Part shown: piece after piece, positions 18,713-26,982 of the stretch
Layout of the letters: every line of letters starts with the position of its first letter
How positions within the stretch are numbered: position 1 is the first letter of the stretch
Source: Bacteroidales bacterium
Lineage (GTDB): Bacteria > Bacteroidota > Bacteroidia > Bacteroidales > UBA3824
Length of the DNA stretch: 61,828 bases
Direction: 5' to 3'
NCBI GenBank assembly: GCA_016293845.1
Contig: JAEDDH010000022.1
Location: 1 to 61,828, forward strand
The notes under the pieces: model-generated
What the model saw: only the letters and a program-made list of their open reading frames with translations
What the model was told of the DNA's origin: nothing
Database searches by the model: none
Translations under genes and position numbers: made by a program

Positions 18713-20026
18713 TTAAAAATCTTTTAGAAAAACTTTTCCTATCTCCCTGTCGGTGACATCGTTGAGGCGGCGACATTCACGGTCAATTTTTTCAAGGTCG
18801 GGATTTTTGGTGATGTTAAAATCCTCATCATTGCCGCGGTTTTCAAGTTTTTCGTACACGGTGTGCATCGAAATTGTATTGATATCCATAGCAGGAATAA
18901 AGATTCGTTTGTCGTTTTGGTCGGTTTTGATTTCGGCTAAAAGATTAACATCTACTAATTTTTGCGCCAAATGGGTAAAGAAACGTTGCGAAATTTTCAA
19001 CTCATCTGCCCATTCAGCAGCATCTTTGGGAGGATTACCATCGGCAAAGTTTTTCACAATGCGGGTCATAATAAGCACGGCAATGCGTTTTTCGAGACGG
19101 AGGCTCACATCGTTGACCCCGTGTTCCATAGTGTACTTGCTCACAATCTGCACCGAATAGGCAATTTCGCATCCCACAAGCACAATCATCCACGAAGTCT
19201 GCAACCACGTGAGAAACAGCGGCAAGGCAGCAAAACTACCATAAATAGCGCCATATTTGCTCACGCCCACCTGAAACGTTACATAAATCCACTGCCAAAT
19301 TTGGAAAACAGTACCCGTAACTATGCCTGCCGCCACAGCAGCCTTGATTTTTACCTTGGTGTTGGGCATTATCAGATAGAGAAGGGTAAAAGTAATCCAC
19401 ATAAGTACGTATGGCACAATAGTAAAGAGCGGCGTAAGGTATCCCGAAAGAAGGTTTTGAAGTTGCGTTTTAACAAAGATTGTTGCGCTCACACCTGTTA
19501 ACAGCAATATGGGCGTAAAAATCATTATAGCCACATAGTCGGTAATTTTTCTGGTGATGGAGCGCGATTCGTGAATGTCCCACAGATAGTTGAACGATTC
19601 CTCAATATTGTTGAGCAATTTAAACACAGCGTAAAGCAACATTACCATACCAATACCGGCAATAAGTCCGCCCTTGGTGTTGTCGAGCATCGAAGCGGAG
19701 AACTGGATAAGGTACTCTCCCACCTCAGACGTGGCACCGAAAGCGTTTTGAATAACACGTTCCAGCAAGTGGTCTAACCCGAAACCCTTTGAAATGGCAA
19801 ACGCCAAAGCTATCACCGGCACAATCGACAGCAAGGTAAAAAACGTCAACGCCGACGCATTAACAGAACAGCGGTTTTCGGAAAACCCCTTGACCGCAAT
19901 GATGATGATTTTGAGAATCTCGTACAAGCGCAACTTGTGCTTGCCAAAAGCTGAGGTGTCCTCCTTCCAAATGCCTTTAGTAACAAAGTGCCGAGCCTGA
20001 TGGTATTTTTCGGTAAAGTTGATCAT
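18713..20026 (-). CDS. YihY/virulence factor BrkB-family membrane protein
   Basis: A 437-aa inner-membrane protein when started at the ATG at 20026; a longer in-frame extension to 20104 reads through an AT-rich leader and is unlikely. Six hydrophobic segments lie at ~residues 45-300, with family motifs ASALTFFTLLSIVPVIALAFAI, SRSITRKITDYVAIM and YGSFAALPLFLTWLQTSWMIVLVG. The C-terminal ~150 residues form a soluble winged-helix-like tail seen in Bacteroidota members. The old name ribonuclease BN for this family is not supported; a transport role is suspected. Confidence 0.9.
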   Translation of the reverse strand: MINFTEKYHQARHFVTKGIWKEDTSAFGKHKLRLYEILKIIIIAVKGFSENRCSVNASALTFFTLLSIVPVIALAFAISKGFGLDHLLERVIQNAFGATSEVGEYLIQFSASMLDNTKGGLIAGIGMVMLLYAVFKLLNNIEESFNYLWDIHESRSITRKITDYVAIMIFTPILLLTGVSATIFVKTQLQNLLSGYLTPLFTIVPYVLMWITFTLLYLIMPNTKVKIKAAVAAGIVTGTVFQIWQWIYVTFQVGVSKYGAIYGSFAALPLFLTWLQTSWMIVLVGCEIAYSVQIVSKYTMEHGVNDVSLRLEKRIAVLIMTRIVKNFADGNPPKDAAEWADELKISQRFFTHLAQKLVDVNLLAEIKTDQNDKRIFIPAMDINTISMHTVYEKLENRGNDEDFNITKNPDLEKIDRECRRLNDVTDREIGKVFLKDF

Positions 20027-20088
20027 GGTGATGTGATTAATTTGGAAACAAACATAGATAAAAAAAAGGGAATAACAAAAAAAACTAT

Positions 20089-20096
20089 TACCTTTG
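20089..20096 (+). promoter_or_regulatory. -7 element of the GT10 gene
   Basis: TACCTTTG, 27 nt before the ATG at 20123. Confidence 0.5.
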
Positions 20097-20122
20097 CATA
20101 CCAATAATTTCGCAAGAAAACG

Positions 20123-21148
20123 ATGTACAAAATAAAATTCACGCCATACCGTGCAGCATTAGGGAAACTGTTTTTCCGACAGTCGAAAGACGGCGGTTGT
20201 GTTTCGCTCGACGGACGATACAAATTTTATATAGGCGAAGATGTTGAAAATCCCGACTTTTGGGTAGTTCAGGGCAAAGGTGTAAGAAAACCTGAAACCT
20301 GCAACGTGGCACCCGAAAACGTTATTTTTTTAAACACAGAGCCTCGTTCGGTGCTTAATTATCCCACCAAATATCTCAAACAATTTGCTGTAGTATCTAC
20401 AAGTCAATATCCCACCGACCACAAAGGCGTTGTATATGGTCCGCCGGTATTGCCGTGGTTTGTAGGCTACAAAGAAACCAGTGGCGAATACTCTTACTCA
20501 CTCACCTACAATGATTTAAAAGGCAGTCAATTTCCTAAAAAAGAGAAACTTTTGTCGGTGATTTCAAGTAATTTGGCTGTATCTCGAGGACATCTCAACA
20601 GACTGAAATTCGTAAAAAAACTAAAAGCGCACTTCGGTGACCAAATCGATGTTTTTGGACGTGGATTCAACGGATTCGACGACAAGTGGGACATTCTATC
20701 CAAATACAAATACCACATTTGCATTGAAAACTGCTCAGAACCATATTATTGGACAGAGAAAATTTCCGACTGTTTCCTTGCCGGAACATTTCCACTATAC
20801 TACGGATGCAAAAACTTTTCAGATTATTTTCCTACTGAGGCTTTTCGACCTATCGACATTATGGATGCCGACAAATCTATTGAGATTATCGAAAACGCTA
20901 TCAAAGAGAATCTTTACGAAAAATCGCAAGAATATCTCTACCAATGCAAAGACCTTGTGCTTGATAAATACAACATGTTCGAATACATAGCCTCACTATG
21001 CGATCGTCTTAATCCAGACGCTCCTAAGCAAGCAGTCACTATCAATCCTTGCAAATCGTCGCACGACTTAAGAAACTTTACCAACTACCTATTTATGCGT
21101 AGTTACTACAAGATGGAAATGAAAATATACAACCTATTTCACAAGTAA
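20123..21148 (+). CDS. Glycosyltransferase family 10 (alpha-1,3-fucosyltransferase-like)
   Basis: A 341-aa cytosolic glycosyltransferase expected to use GDP-fucose to fucosylate a lipid-linked surface glycan. The GT10 acceptor/donor core is clear: VFGRGFNGFDDKWDILSKYKYHICIENC (~residues 175-202), then the hallmark EPYYWTEKISDCFLAGTFPLYYGC. In known family members the Glu in EN and the Tyr/Glu/Lys of YWTEK contact GDP-fucose. The heptad repeats found at the end of Helicobacter FucTs are missing; a basic C-terminal tail may bind membrane instead. It faces, tail to tail and 3 nt apart, a leftward phospho-decoration operon, suggesting both modify the same polysaccharide. Confidence 0.9.
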   Translation: MYKIKFTPYRAALGKLFFRQSKDGGCVSLDGRYKFYIGEDVENPDFWVVQGKGVRKPETCNVAPENVIFLNTEPRSVLNYPTKYLKQFAVVSTSQYPTDHKGVVYGPPVLPWFVGYKETSGEYSYSLTYNDLKGSQFPKKEKLLSVISSNLAVSRGHLNRLKFVKKLKAHFGDQIDVFGRGFNGFDDKWDILSKYKYHICIENCSEPYYWTEKISDCFLAGTFPLYYGCKNFSDYFPTEAFRPIDIMDADKSIEIIENAIKENLYEKSQEYLYQCKDLVLDKYNMFEYIASLCDRLNPDAPKQAVTINPCKSSHDLRNFTNYLFMRSYYKMEMKIYNLFHK

Positions 21149-21151
21149 GGG

Positions 21152-22207
21152 CTATCTCTTTATCTGTCCAAAAGTTTTGATACTTGTATACTTACGCCAA
21201 AGATTGAGTTTACGTTTGGCAGGAACACCGTGACGTTTGATATAGTCGTCAGCTTGTTCTATCATTCTTGCACAGCATTTGCCATCGAGGTGCGGGTCGT
21301 AGTTTTCTACAATCCAGCGACGTTTGGCAATGCTTTCGGTATCGTTGAAAGCTTTGTGATAGGCAGTTAAAAGGTCGCTTTCTACTGTGATATTCTCCCA
21401 ATAAATATCTTTAGCTATGGTGCGGAGTGTAATTACGGGACGGTCTAAGAGCAAAAACTCGTACACAGCCGATGAAGTATCGCTTATCATCAAGTCGCTC
21501 ATCATCTGATACTTGGTAACATTTTCGCCAGCCTCTATATATACTGCATCGTTTCTGTTTTTTGCCCATTCGCGATATTCATCTGTCCATTGCTGAGCTG
21601 TAAGGGGATGAAATTTCATAAGCAATAGCACATCTGATTCTTGAGCGAGAAGTTGTTCCAATGGCTTTTTCAAAAATGGCAGAGATGTAAGTTTCGGCGA
21701 AAAAGTAGGTGCATAAATTACTATGCGCTTTTTGCCATATTTATCCAGAAGTGCCTGTTTTTCGTTATCGAAATCGTGCAAATGTTCTTTGATCCAATCT
21801 TGTTTTGTCCAACCTGTTTCGCGTACTTCAAAATCACCATATTTTTTCGACAACATTTCAAAATGCGATGTAAAATATGGTCCTTGAGTAAAATAGGTAT
21901 CAAAATAACGACGAATAACCCAATGGTCTTTTTTTTCGGCGGCATATCCGTGAAACACCTGAATTTTTACGCCCGGAAGGTAATAAGGCACAATGTTACC
22001 CGGCACAAATATGGCTTCGGGCTTGAAATCATATACAGCTTGAATAGAATCTGTCCACTTAACCTCGTTGGCAAGCGGAAAATTGTTGATTTTTTTAGTG
22101 TGCACATACCAAAGCACATCGTGACAGCCTTGACGGTCGGTTTCGGTTTGCAGCGGCTGCAAAATATCTACAGCATAACGGTTTTCGCAAAATAGGACAA
22201 TTTTCAT
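21152..22207 (-). CDS. CDP-glycerol glycerophosphotransferase-family protein
   Basis: A 351-aa protein of the TagB/TagF-type glycerophosphotransferase family, which transfers a polyol phosphate from a CDP donor. Supporting motifs: VFHGYAAEKKDHWVIRRYFD, RETGWTKQDW, YAPTFSPKLTS (the conserved APT after VIY), LLLMKFHPL and MMSDLMISDTSSAVYEFLLLDRPVI with the SDTSS active-site region, all in family order. No transmembrane helix. It is the last gene of a tight four-gene operon and probably uses a CDP-activated group made by the nucleotidyltransferase two genes upstream. Confidence 0.88.
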   Translation of the reverse strand: MKIVLFCENRYAVDILQPLQTETDRQGCHDVLWYVHTKKINNFPLANEVKWTDSIQAVYDFKPEAIFVPGNIVPYYLPGVKIQVFHGYAAEKKDHWVIRRYFDTYFTQGPYFTSHFEMLSKKYGDFEVRETGWTKQDWIKEHLHDFDNEKQALLDKYGKKRIVIYAPTFSPKLTSLPFLKKPLEQLLAQESDVLLLMKFHPLTAQQWTDEYREWAKNRNDAVYIEAGENVTKYQMMSDLMISDTSSAVYEFLLLDRPVITLRTIAKDIYWENITVESDLLTAYHKAFNDTESIAKRRWIVENYDPHLDGKCCARMIEQADDYIKRHGVPAKRKLNLWRKYTSIKTFGQIKR

Positions 22208-22208
22208 A

Positions 22209-23081
22209 TCAATCTATTAGAGTCTTAATGTCAAAATCGGCGTAAGGTTTGGTTAGGTCGCAATAGTCGTGAAAATGCGATACACGCTTATTCTCAGGTG
22301 GAAGTTCCATATAATTGTCGCCATACAAAACCGAAAGAAATCCTTCAGGAATTGTAGGAGCATCGGCTTCAACACCTTCAAAAGTTAGTCTGGTTGGCTC
22401 ACCAAAAACCTCTTTTTTATAAGCTCTCAAACCATCGTCATGAGTCATAAGATAGTTGCAGTTTTTGTGTCCGTTGTATTCTTGCAAAACTTTTTGGCTC
22501 CATCGGTGAAGACGTTCTTTTGAAAAATGCTTCTGCACCCAACGTGTCCACCACGAACTAAGACCTTTGCCATGCTTGTAAGGGTCACGGTAAACGAAAT
22601 AGAGCATCTTGCGGGTAAAGTTGAACTTATAAAAATGAAACCATCTACGAATACCACTGTCGGGCACTTCGTCGAGCGGGAAAATATCCATATAAATACC
22701 ACCGGCATATCCAAGATATACTCTTTCTACAATTGTGGTACTTGTATCCTCTAATTTTGCAAAATATTTAGGATAATGCGGGCAGTTTTGATGGTTGACA
22801 ATAGCATACGGTTTTGGCAACCATTCTGAAGCGTGTTCCATCAAAAGATCATAATCCTTGCGCAATAGGGCAATATCCTGATCGTCGTCCCAAGGAATAA
22901 AACCCTTGTGTCTTACCGCTCCAAGTAGAGTACCGGCTATAATATAACATCTGCTACCATGCTCTTTACACACCTTATCGATTGTTTCCAATAGGCATAC
23001 ACTGCGCAATTGGAACTCTCGTATGTCATATTTGTACTCTTTTTTATCCCTTAAGATTTTATTCCTATCGTAATTATTCAT
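22209..23081 (-). CDS. LicD-family phosphotransferase
   Basis: A 290-aa protein of the LicD family, nucleotidyltransferase-fold enzymes that place phosphocholine or related phospho-groups on surface glycans from CDP-activated donors. Diagnostic motif: AGTLLGAVRHKGFIPWDDDQDI (~residues 49-70) with the metal-binding DDDxD, followed by YAKLEDTSTT-like and GIYMDIFPLDEVPD motifs typical of the family. It lies 1 nt from the glycerophosphotransferase gene and 9 nt from the nucleotidyltransferase gene. Confidence 0.92.
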   Translation of the reverse strand: MNNYDRNKILRDKKEYKYDIREFQLRSVCLLETIDKVCKEHGSRCYIIAGTLLGAVRHKGFIPWDDDQDIALLRKDYDLLMEHASEWLPKPYAIVNHQNCPHYPKYFAKLEDTSTTIVERVYLGYAGGIYMDIFPLDEVPDSGIRRWFHFYKFNFTRKMLYFVYRDPYKHGKGLSSWWTRWVQKHFSKERLHRWSQKVLQEYNGHKNCNYLMTHDDGLRAYKKEVFGEPTRLTFEGVEADAPTIPEGFLSVLYGDNYMELPPENKRVSHFHDYCDLTKPYADFDIKTLID

Positions 23082-23090
23082 TCCAGATTA

Positions 23091-23555
23091 CTATTTTTTC
23101 CTTACATCCACATCATTAGAAAAATGATTATCCGCCTTTTGCTTCATTTTCTCATAACTATCATAAATACGCTGTTTTAGATTGGTGCTACTAACGCCTG
23201 CGCCATAAGGGAAATACACCACGTCTACTCCCTGCTCTTTTAGATAATCATACTTGCCAGTCCAATCGTCGCCCACCACAAACACATCGAAATTAAGTTT
23301 CTTTACCTTGTCGGTATGGTCGAGCGAATGTTGCGGAATCACTATGTCGGGATATTTCAAAGCTTTCATCAATGCAATGCGTTCCTCAAAAGGAATAATC
23401 GGTTGCGACTTGTAACTCTCCACCAACTCATCGGTATTAACACCTACAATCAAGATGTCGCCCAACGAGCGGGCATATTCAATCATTTTGATGTGATTGG
23501 CATGCAGCATATCAAAAGTGCCGCTTGTATACACTACTGTTTTTCCTGCTATCAT
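23091..23555 (-). CDS. Glycerol-3-phosphate cytidylyltransferase-like nucleotidyltransferase
   Basis: A 154-aa cytidylyltransferase-fold enzyme (TagD-like) that should activate a phosphorylated alcohol with CTP. It has the GTFDMLHANH start with the HxxH pair at His18 and His21, FEERIALMKALKYPD, FVVGDDWTGKYDYL and a terminal VSSTNLKQRI corresponding to the ISTTxLK motif. The substrate could be glycerol 3-phosphate or, given the aminotransferase next door, an amino-alcohol or aminophosphonate; sequence alone does not decide. Confidence 0.88.
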   Translation of the reverse strand: MIAGKTVVYTSGTFDMLHANHIKMIEYARSLGDILIVGVNTDELVESYKSQPIIPFEERIALMKALKYPDIVIPQHSLDHTDKVKKLNFDVFVVGDDWTGKYDYLKEQGVDVVYFPYGAGVSSTNLKQRIYDSYEKMKQKADNHFSNDVDVRKK

Positions 23556-23557
23556 AG

Positions 23558-24643
23558 TTAGATTAATTTCCGTTTCAACAAATCATCAAAAGCCGCAATA
23601 AGTTGGACGATTTCCTTTTCGGTGATATTGCCGATATGACCCACTCTAAACACCTTTTCGGCAAGTTCGCCACCATTTGGACATACCCAAATGCCATATT
23701 CGTCTTTTATAATTTCAAAAATACGATATGCACTCACACCTTCTGTGGCTGGCAATAGTGCTGTAACACAGTTTGATGTGGCGTTTTCTGGTGTGAACAT
23801 TTTAAAAGGAAGATGCTTGATTTTGGCTCTGAAATATTCGGCACGTTGCTTAATTACTCCGTTGATATACTTAACACCACCATTTTGAGCTATGCGTTTA
23901 AGTTTGTCGTTGAGCTGCAATAGTGTGGCAACGGCAGGAGTAAAAGGAGTTTGACCTCTCTCGCCATTGCGGAGATAATCGGCATAATTAAAATACATGC
24001 TCTTAACCTTGTTGGCAACACAGCGCTTTTGAGCCTCGGAGTCTAAAACCGTAAAACTCATTGAGGGAGGCAATGAAAGAGCCTTTTGCGAACCTGTGAT
24101 AGCAGCGTTTACATGCATTTGCTTCATAGAAAAGTTATCGGCAAGAAAACCGCTCACAGCATCCACAAATAAGAAAATGCCATTGCGCTTGCAAAAATCA
24201 CCCACCATCTGCATATCGTAAAGAATGCCGGTAGAGGTTTCGCAAAGCTGTAGCAACATTCCTGTATATCCTTTATTTTCAAACTGTATCAAAATATCTT
24301 GCGTCAACGGTTGTCCATATTCAAGATGGATTTCTGTAAACGGAATTTCGTGAATCTGGCACAATTCGACCAAGCGATGTCCGAAACTGCCACCATTTAC
24401 CACCAACACTTTGTCGTTTTGGGTGAAAAAATTCATAACACCGCCTTCCATACTTGCTGTGCCCGAACCTGTCATAAACACTACTCGCGAATTATCGGGA
24501 GCGTCAAACATCTGGCACATAAGACTTTCGTTTTCTTTCATCACTGATGAAAACTCCGGCGTGCGGAAATACGGAATCTGCTCCGCTCCTATTTTCTGTG
24601 TTTCCAAATCCGTCTGAACCGGACCTATTGTAAAATTAATCAT
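23558..24643 (-). CDS. Class V aminotransferase (2-aminoethylphosphonate/alanine-glyoxylate type)
   Basis: A 361-aa PLP enzyme when started at the ATG at 24643 (MINFTIGPVQT); the GPVQT start motif is the usual N-terminus of this group. Other features are VFMTGSGTASMEGGVMNFF, VVNGGSFGHRLVEL, LQLCETSTGILYDM, FLFVDAVSGFLAD with the PLP-binding aspartate, and TGSQKALSLPPSM with the Schiff-base lysine. It resembles 2-aminoethylphosphonate-pyruvate transaminases but also serine/alanine-glyoxylate enzymes. As the first gene of an operon with a cytidylyltransferase and LicD it probably makes an amino group later attached to a glycan. No PEP mutase or phosphonopyruvate decarboxylase is in the window. 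Confidence 0.85.
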   Translation of the reverse strand: MINFTIGPVQTDLETQKIGAEQIPYFRTPEFSSVMKENESLMCQMFDAPDNSRVVFMTGSGTASMEGGVMNFFTQNDKVLVVNGGSFGHRLVELCQIHEIPFTEIHLEYGQPLTQDILIQFENKGYTGMLLQLCETSTGILYDMQMVGDFCKRNGIFLFVDAVSGFLADNFSMKQMHVNAAITGSQKALSLPPSMSFTVLDSEAQKRCVANKVKSMYFNYADYLRNGERGQTPFTPAVATLLQLNDKLKRIAQNGGVKYINGVIKQRAEYFRAKIKHLPFKMFTPENATSNCVTALLPATEGVSAYRIFEIIKDEYGIWVCPNGGELAEKVFRVGHIGNITEKEIVQLIAAFDDLLKRKLI

Positions 24644-24673
24644 TTTTGAATCGGTTTTAATCGTTTCCGGCGG

Positions 24674-24681
24674 CAAAGTTA
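24674..24681 (-). promoter_or_regulatory. -7 element of the phospho-decoration operon
   Basis: The minus strand reads TAACTTTG, 30 nt before the aminotransferase ATG. Confidence 0.45.
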
Positions 24682-24773
24682 CTCATTATTACGATTTATT
24701 CTACATTTGCGGATAAAAAAACTAAGCGTTTAACATTTTTATCCTATTTTTGCCATAGAAACATTTTTTAATT

Positions 24774-25180
24774 ATGAATCGAACCCTATCCACCACACTC
24801 TGTTCGGCAATGCATTTTCTCGTTGACTGCCTTTGCCTATGTGGGTTATACCTTGCATCGGGCAGTGCCATCAACGATAATATCATAAGTATATTTATGA
24901 CATACAACCTTTTGGCATTTGCTACTCAGCCATTTACTGGAATAATAGCCGACAAGATAGGCAAAAAACATTGGATGCTTCTACTGAGCGTTTTATTGCT
25001 TTTGGCGGCGGTGATACCATCGTCGGCAGCATCAATTATGGGGGGGCGTACATCATTATCGCCGAACCCCGTCCGTGGCATTTTGATTCCGACGCATCAA
25101 TTATTATCGCCGTAGTTGCCACCACAGTAGTGCTTGCCCTCTGCGCATTCTTTATTATCAGATACCGCAACAAGCATTAA
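24774..25180 (+). pseudogene. MFS transporter remnant with internal deletion and a frame break at a G7 run
   Basis: The first ~85 codons encode the first three membrane helices of a major facilitator protein (HFLVDCLCLCGLYLASGS, FATQPFTGIIADKIGKKHWM). The frame then breaks at seven consecutive G at 25040-25046. In the other frame, 25046-25180 encodes a last membrane helix (IIIAVVATTVVLALCAFFII) and a basic end RYRNKH. About 300 residues of a normal ~400-aa transporter are missing. Adding one G would fuse both parts in frame to a ~136-aa protein, but the missing middle makes transport function very unlikely. A TATTTTTG -7 element remains at 24745-24752. Confidence 0.75.
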
Positions 25181-25220
25181 ATATTTTATTCACCTTCAAT
25201 CAAAAGATTTACAAAATTAA

Positions 25221-25287
25221 GCCTATAATCTGCCACGAAACATATATTTATGCATTTCATGGCAAATTATAGGCAAAATAATTTTTT
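25221..25287. repeat. 20-bp inverted repeat followed by a T tract
   Basis: Arms 25221-25240 and 25255-25274 match at 18 of 20 positions around a 14-nt loop. Both mismatches would be C-A in plus-strand RNA but G-U in minus-strand RNA. A T7 tract follows on the plus strand. It could be a terminator for the transporter remnant or a protein-binding palindrome upstream of the ATPase gene; it overlaps that gene's promoter region. Confidence 0.5.
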
Positions 25288-25305
25288 TATCAAAAAAATT
25301 TTGCT

Positions 25306-25313
25306 TAACTTTG
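25306..25313 (+). promoter_or_regulatory. -7 element of the DUF234-type ATPase gene
   Basis: TAACTTTG, 25 nt before the GTG start, with TTTT at the -33 position after a 20-nt spacer. Confidence 0.5.
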
Positions 25314-25338
25314 CACTCAAAATTAAAACCTTAGCAAG

Positions 25339-26781
25339 GTGAGTACTATTATTGGACGAGCAAAAGAAATTGACGAATTAATGAGCATCTACCATCGCCA
25401 TCAGTCGCAACTTGTGGCTGTATATGGTCGTCGACGTGTAGGTAAAACATTTTTAATTAGAGAGTTATTTAAAGATTCGTTTGCTTTTTACCACACAGGA
25501 ATGTCTCCGGCAGAACTTCAAGACAACAACCTCTTAGAAGCGCAATTGTCGGCTTTTTATTCCACATTAAAACGCTACGGATATAAGTCAAACACTTGTC
25601 CAAAAAATTGGTTAGATGCTTTTGATTGCTTGATTGAACTTCTATCCAAAGTGAATAAAGACGAAAGAACGGTGGTTTTTATTGACGAAATGCCATGGAT
25701 GGACACTCCTCGTTCGGGGTTTATTACGGCATTTGAACATTTTTGGAACGGATGGGGTGCCGGTCAAGATAATTTGATGCTGATAGTTTGCGGTTCGGCT
25801 ACATCGTGGATTCAAACTAACCTAATCAACTCATACGGAGGATTATACGATCGTGTTAATGCCGAAATCTGTCTTTCTCCATTCAACCTCTATGAAACGG
25901 AGCAACTATTGAAGGCTCAGGACGTTACCATGCCAAGATATGATATTTTACAGTTATATATGGCAGTGGGCGGCATTCCAATGTATCTAAGTTATGTACA
26001 GCCCGGCAAAAGTCTCGCTCAGATTATTGATGACTTATATTTTGTACGTAAGGCAAAACTCAAAAATGAATTCGATAGACTGTTTAATTCGATATTCAGG
26101 CATCCTGAACAATATAAAAAGGTGGTAAAACTATTGTCAGAACGTCAATGCGGTTACTCTCGCGATGATATTTCAAAAAAACTCGGTATCAGTTCAGGCA
26201 ACGGTCTTTCTAACATTTTGAACACCCTCGAAGAAAGTGATTTTATAGAATACTACCAACCATTTGGAAACTCAAAACGCGAAATGTGTTATCGCCTTAT
26301 CGACCCATTTTGTCTATTTTACCTTGACCAAGTAGACGGAAAGAGGCGAAAAGATAATTTTTGGCAAGAGAATGAAAACCTTTCATCGCTTTCTGTGTGG
26401 CGCGGACGTGCGTTTGAAAACGCCTGCATATCACATATAGAACAGATTAAAAAGGCATTAGGGGTTGTTGGCGTAAGTTCCGACAACTCTCCGTGGACTA
26501 TCAAAGGCAACGAAAGTAAAGACGGTATGCAAATAGACCTAATTATAAAACGTTCCGACCGTGTAGTTAATGTCTGCGAAATGAAGTTTGTTAATTCAGA
26601 ATTTGAAGTTAAAAAGGAATACGAAACAAAACTCCGCGACCGACTAAACCAAGTTAAAGAACTTGTATCACGTATTCACAATATTCAAATGACTTTGGTT
26701 ACAACCTACGGACTAAAATATGGAATCCACAGTGGCGTATTTCAAAAAACAGTAGTGTTAGACGATTTATTCAGTGCGTAA
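25339..26781 (+). CDS. AAA ATPase with C-terminal nuclease-like domain (DUF234 type)
   Basis: A 480-aa protein of the archaeal-type ATPase/DUF234 group. Walker A is YGRRRVGKTF (~residues 29-38) and Walker B is VVFIDEMPWMD (~112-122). A winged-helix segment (GYSRDDISKKLGISSGNGLSNILNTLEESDFIEYY) follows at ~275-310, then a C-terminal PD-(D/E)XK-like part with MQIDLIIKRSDRVVNVCEMKF (D...E-x-K) at ~400-425. Start is GTG at 25339 because the residues STIIGRAKEI ahead of the first ATG match the family's usual GRxxEI start. Function is unknown; such genes are abundant in host-associated Bacteroidota. It stands alone between a pseudogene and metY. Confidence 0.85.
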   Translation: MSTIIGRAKEIDELMSIYHRHQSQLVAVYGRRRVGKTFLIRELFKDSFAFYHTGMSPAELQDNNLLEAQLSAFYSTLKRYGYKSNTCPKNWLDAFDCLIELLSKVNKDERTVVFIDEMPWMDTPRSGFITAFEHFWNGWGAGQDNLMLIVCGSATSWIQTNLINSYGGLYDRVNAEICLSPFNLYETEQLLKAQDVTMPRYDILQLYMAVGGIPMYLSYVQPGKSLAQIIDDLYFVRKAKLKNEFDRLFNSIFRHPEQYKKVVKLLSERQCGYSRDDISKKLGISSGNGLSNILNTLEESDFIEYYQPFGNSKREMCYRLIDPFCLFYLDQVDGKRRKDNFWQENENLSSLSVWRGRAFENACISHIEQIKKALGVVGVSSDNSPWTIKGNESKDGMQIDLIIKRSDRVVNVCEMKFVNSEFEVKKEYETKLRDRLNQVKELVSRIHNIQMTLVTTYGLKYGIHSGVFQKTVVLDDLFSA

Positions 26782-26906
26782 AAAAGCAATTTCAGGGCAT
26801 TCAATATCATTTTTTCTTTATTCCCCCTTTCACCCCGCCTTTCTTAGGTAATTCTTTCTACCAAAAACACCATTATTAGAGTTAATATCCTAATTTATCT
26901 TTTTTT

Positions 26907-26938
26907 CTTGGAGAAACTTTCTTACCGCCATATCTTTG
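26907..26938 (+). promoter_or_regulatory. metY promoter (CTTG-N20-TATCTTTG)
   Basis: TATCTTTG at 26931-26938 is preceded, after 20 nt, by CTTG at 26907-26910, preceded by a T-rich tract. cysK and hisIE have the same CTTG and spacing. Confidence 0.6.
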
Positions 26939-26982
26939 CACCGTAATTAAAAACAGTATTAACCACATAAAACATAAAGAAA

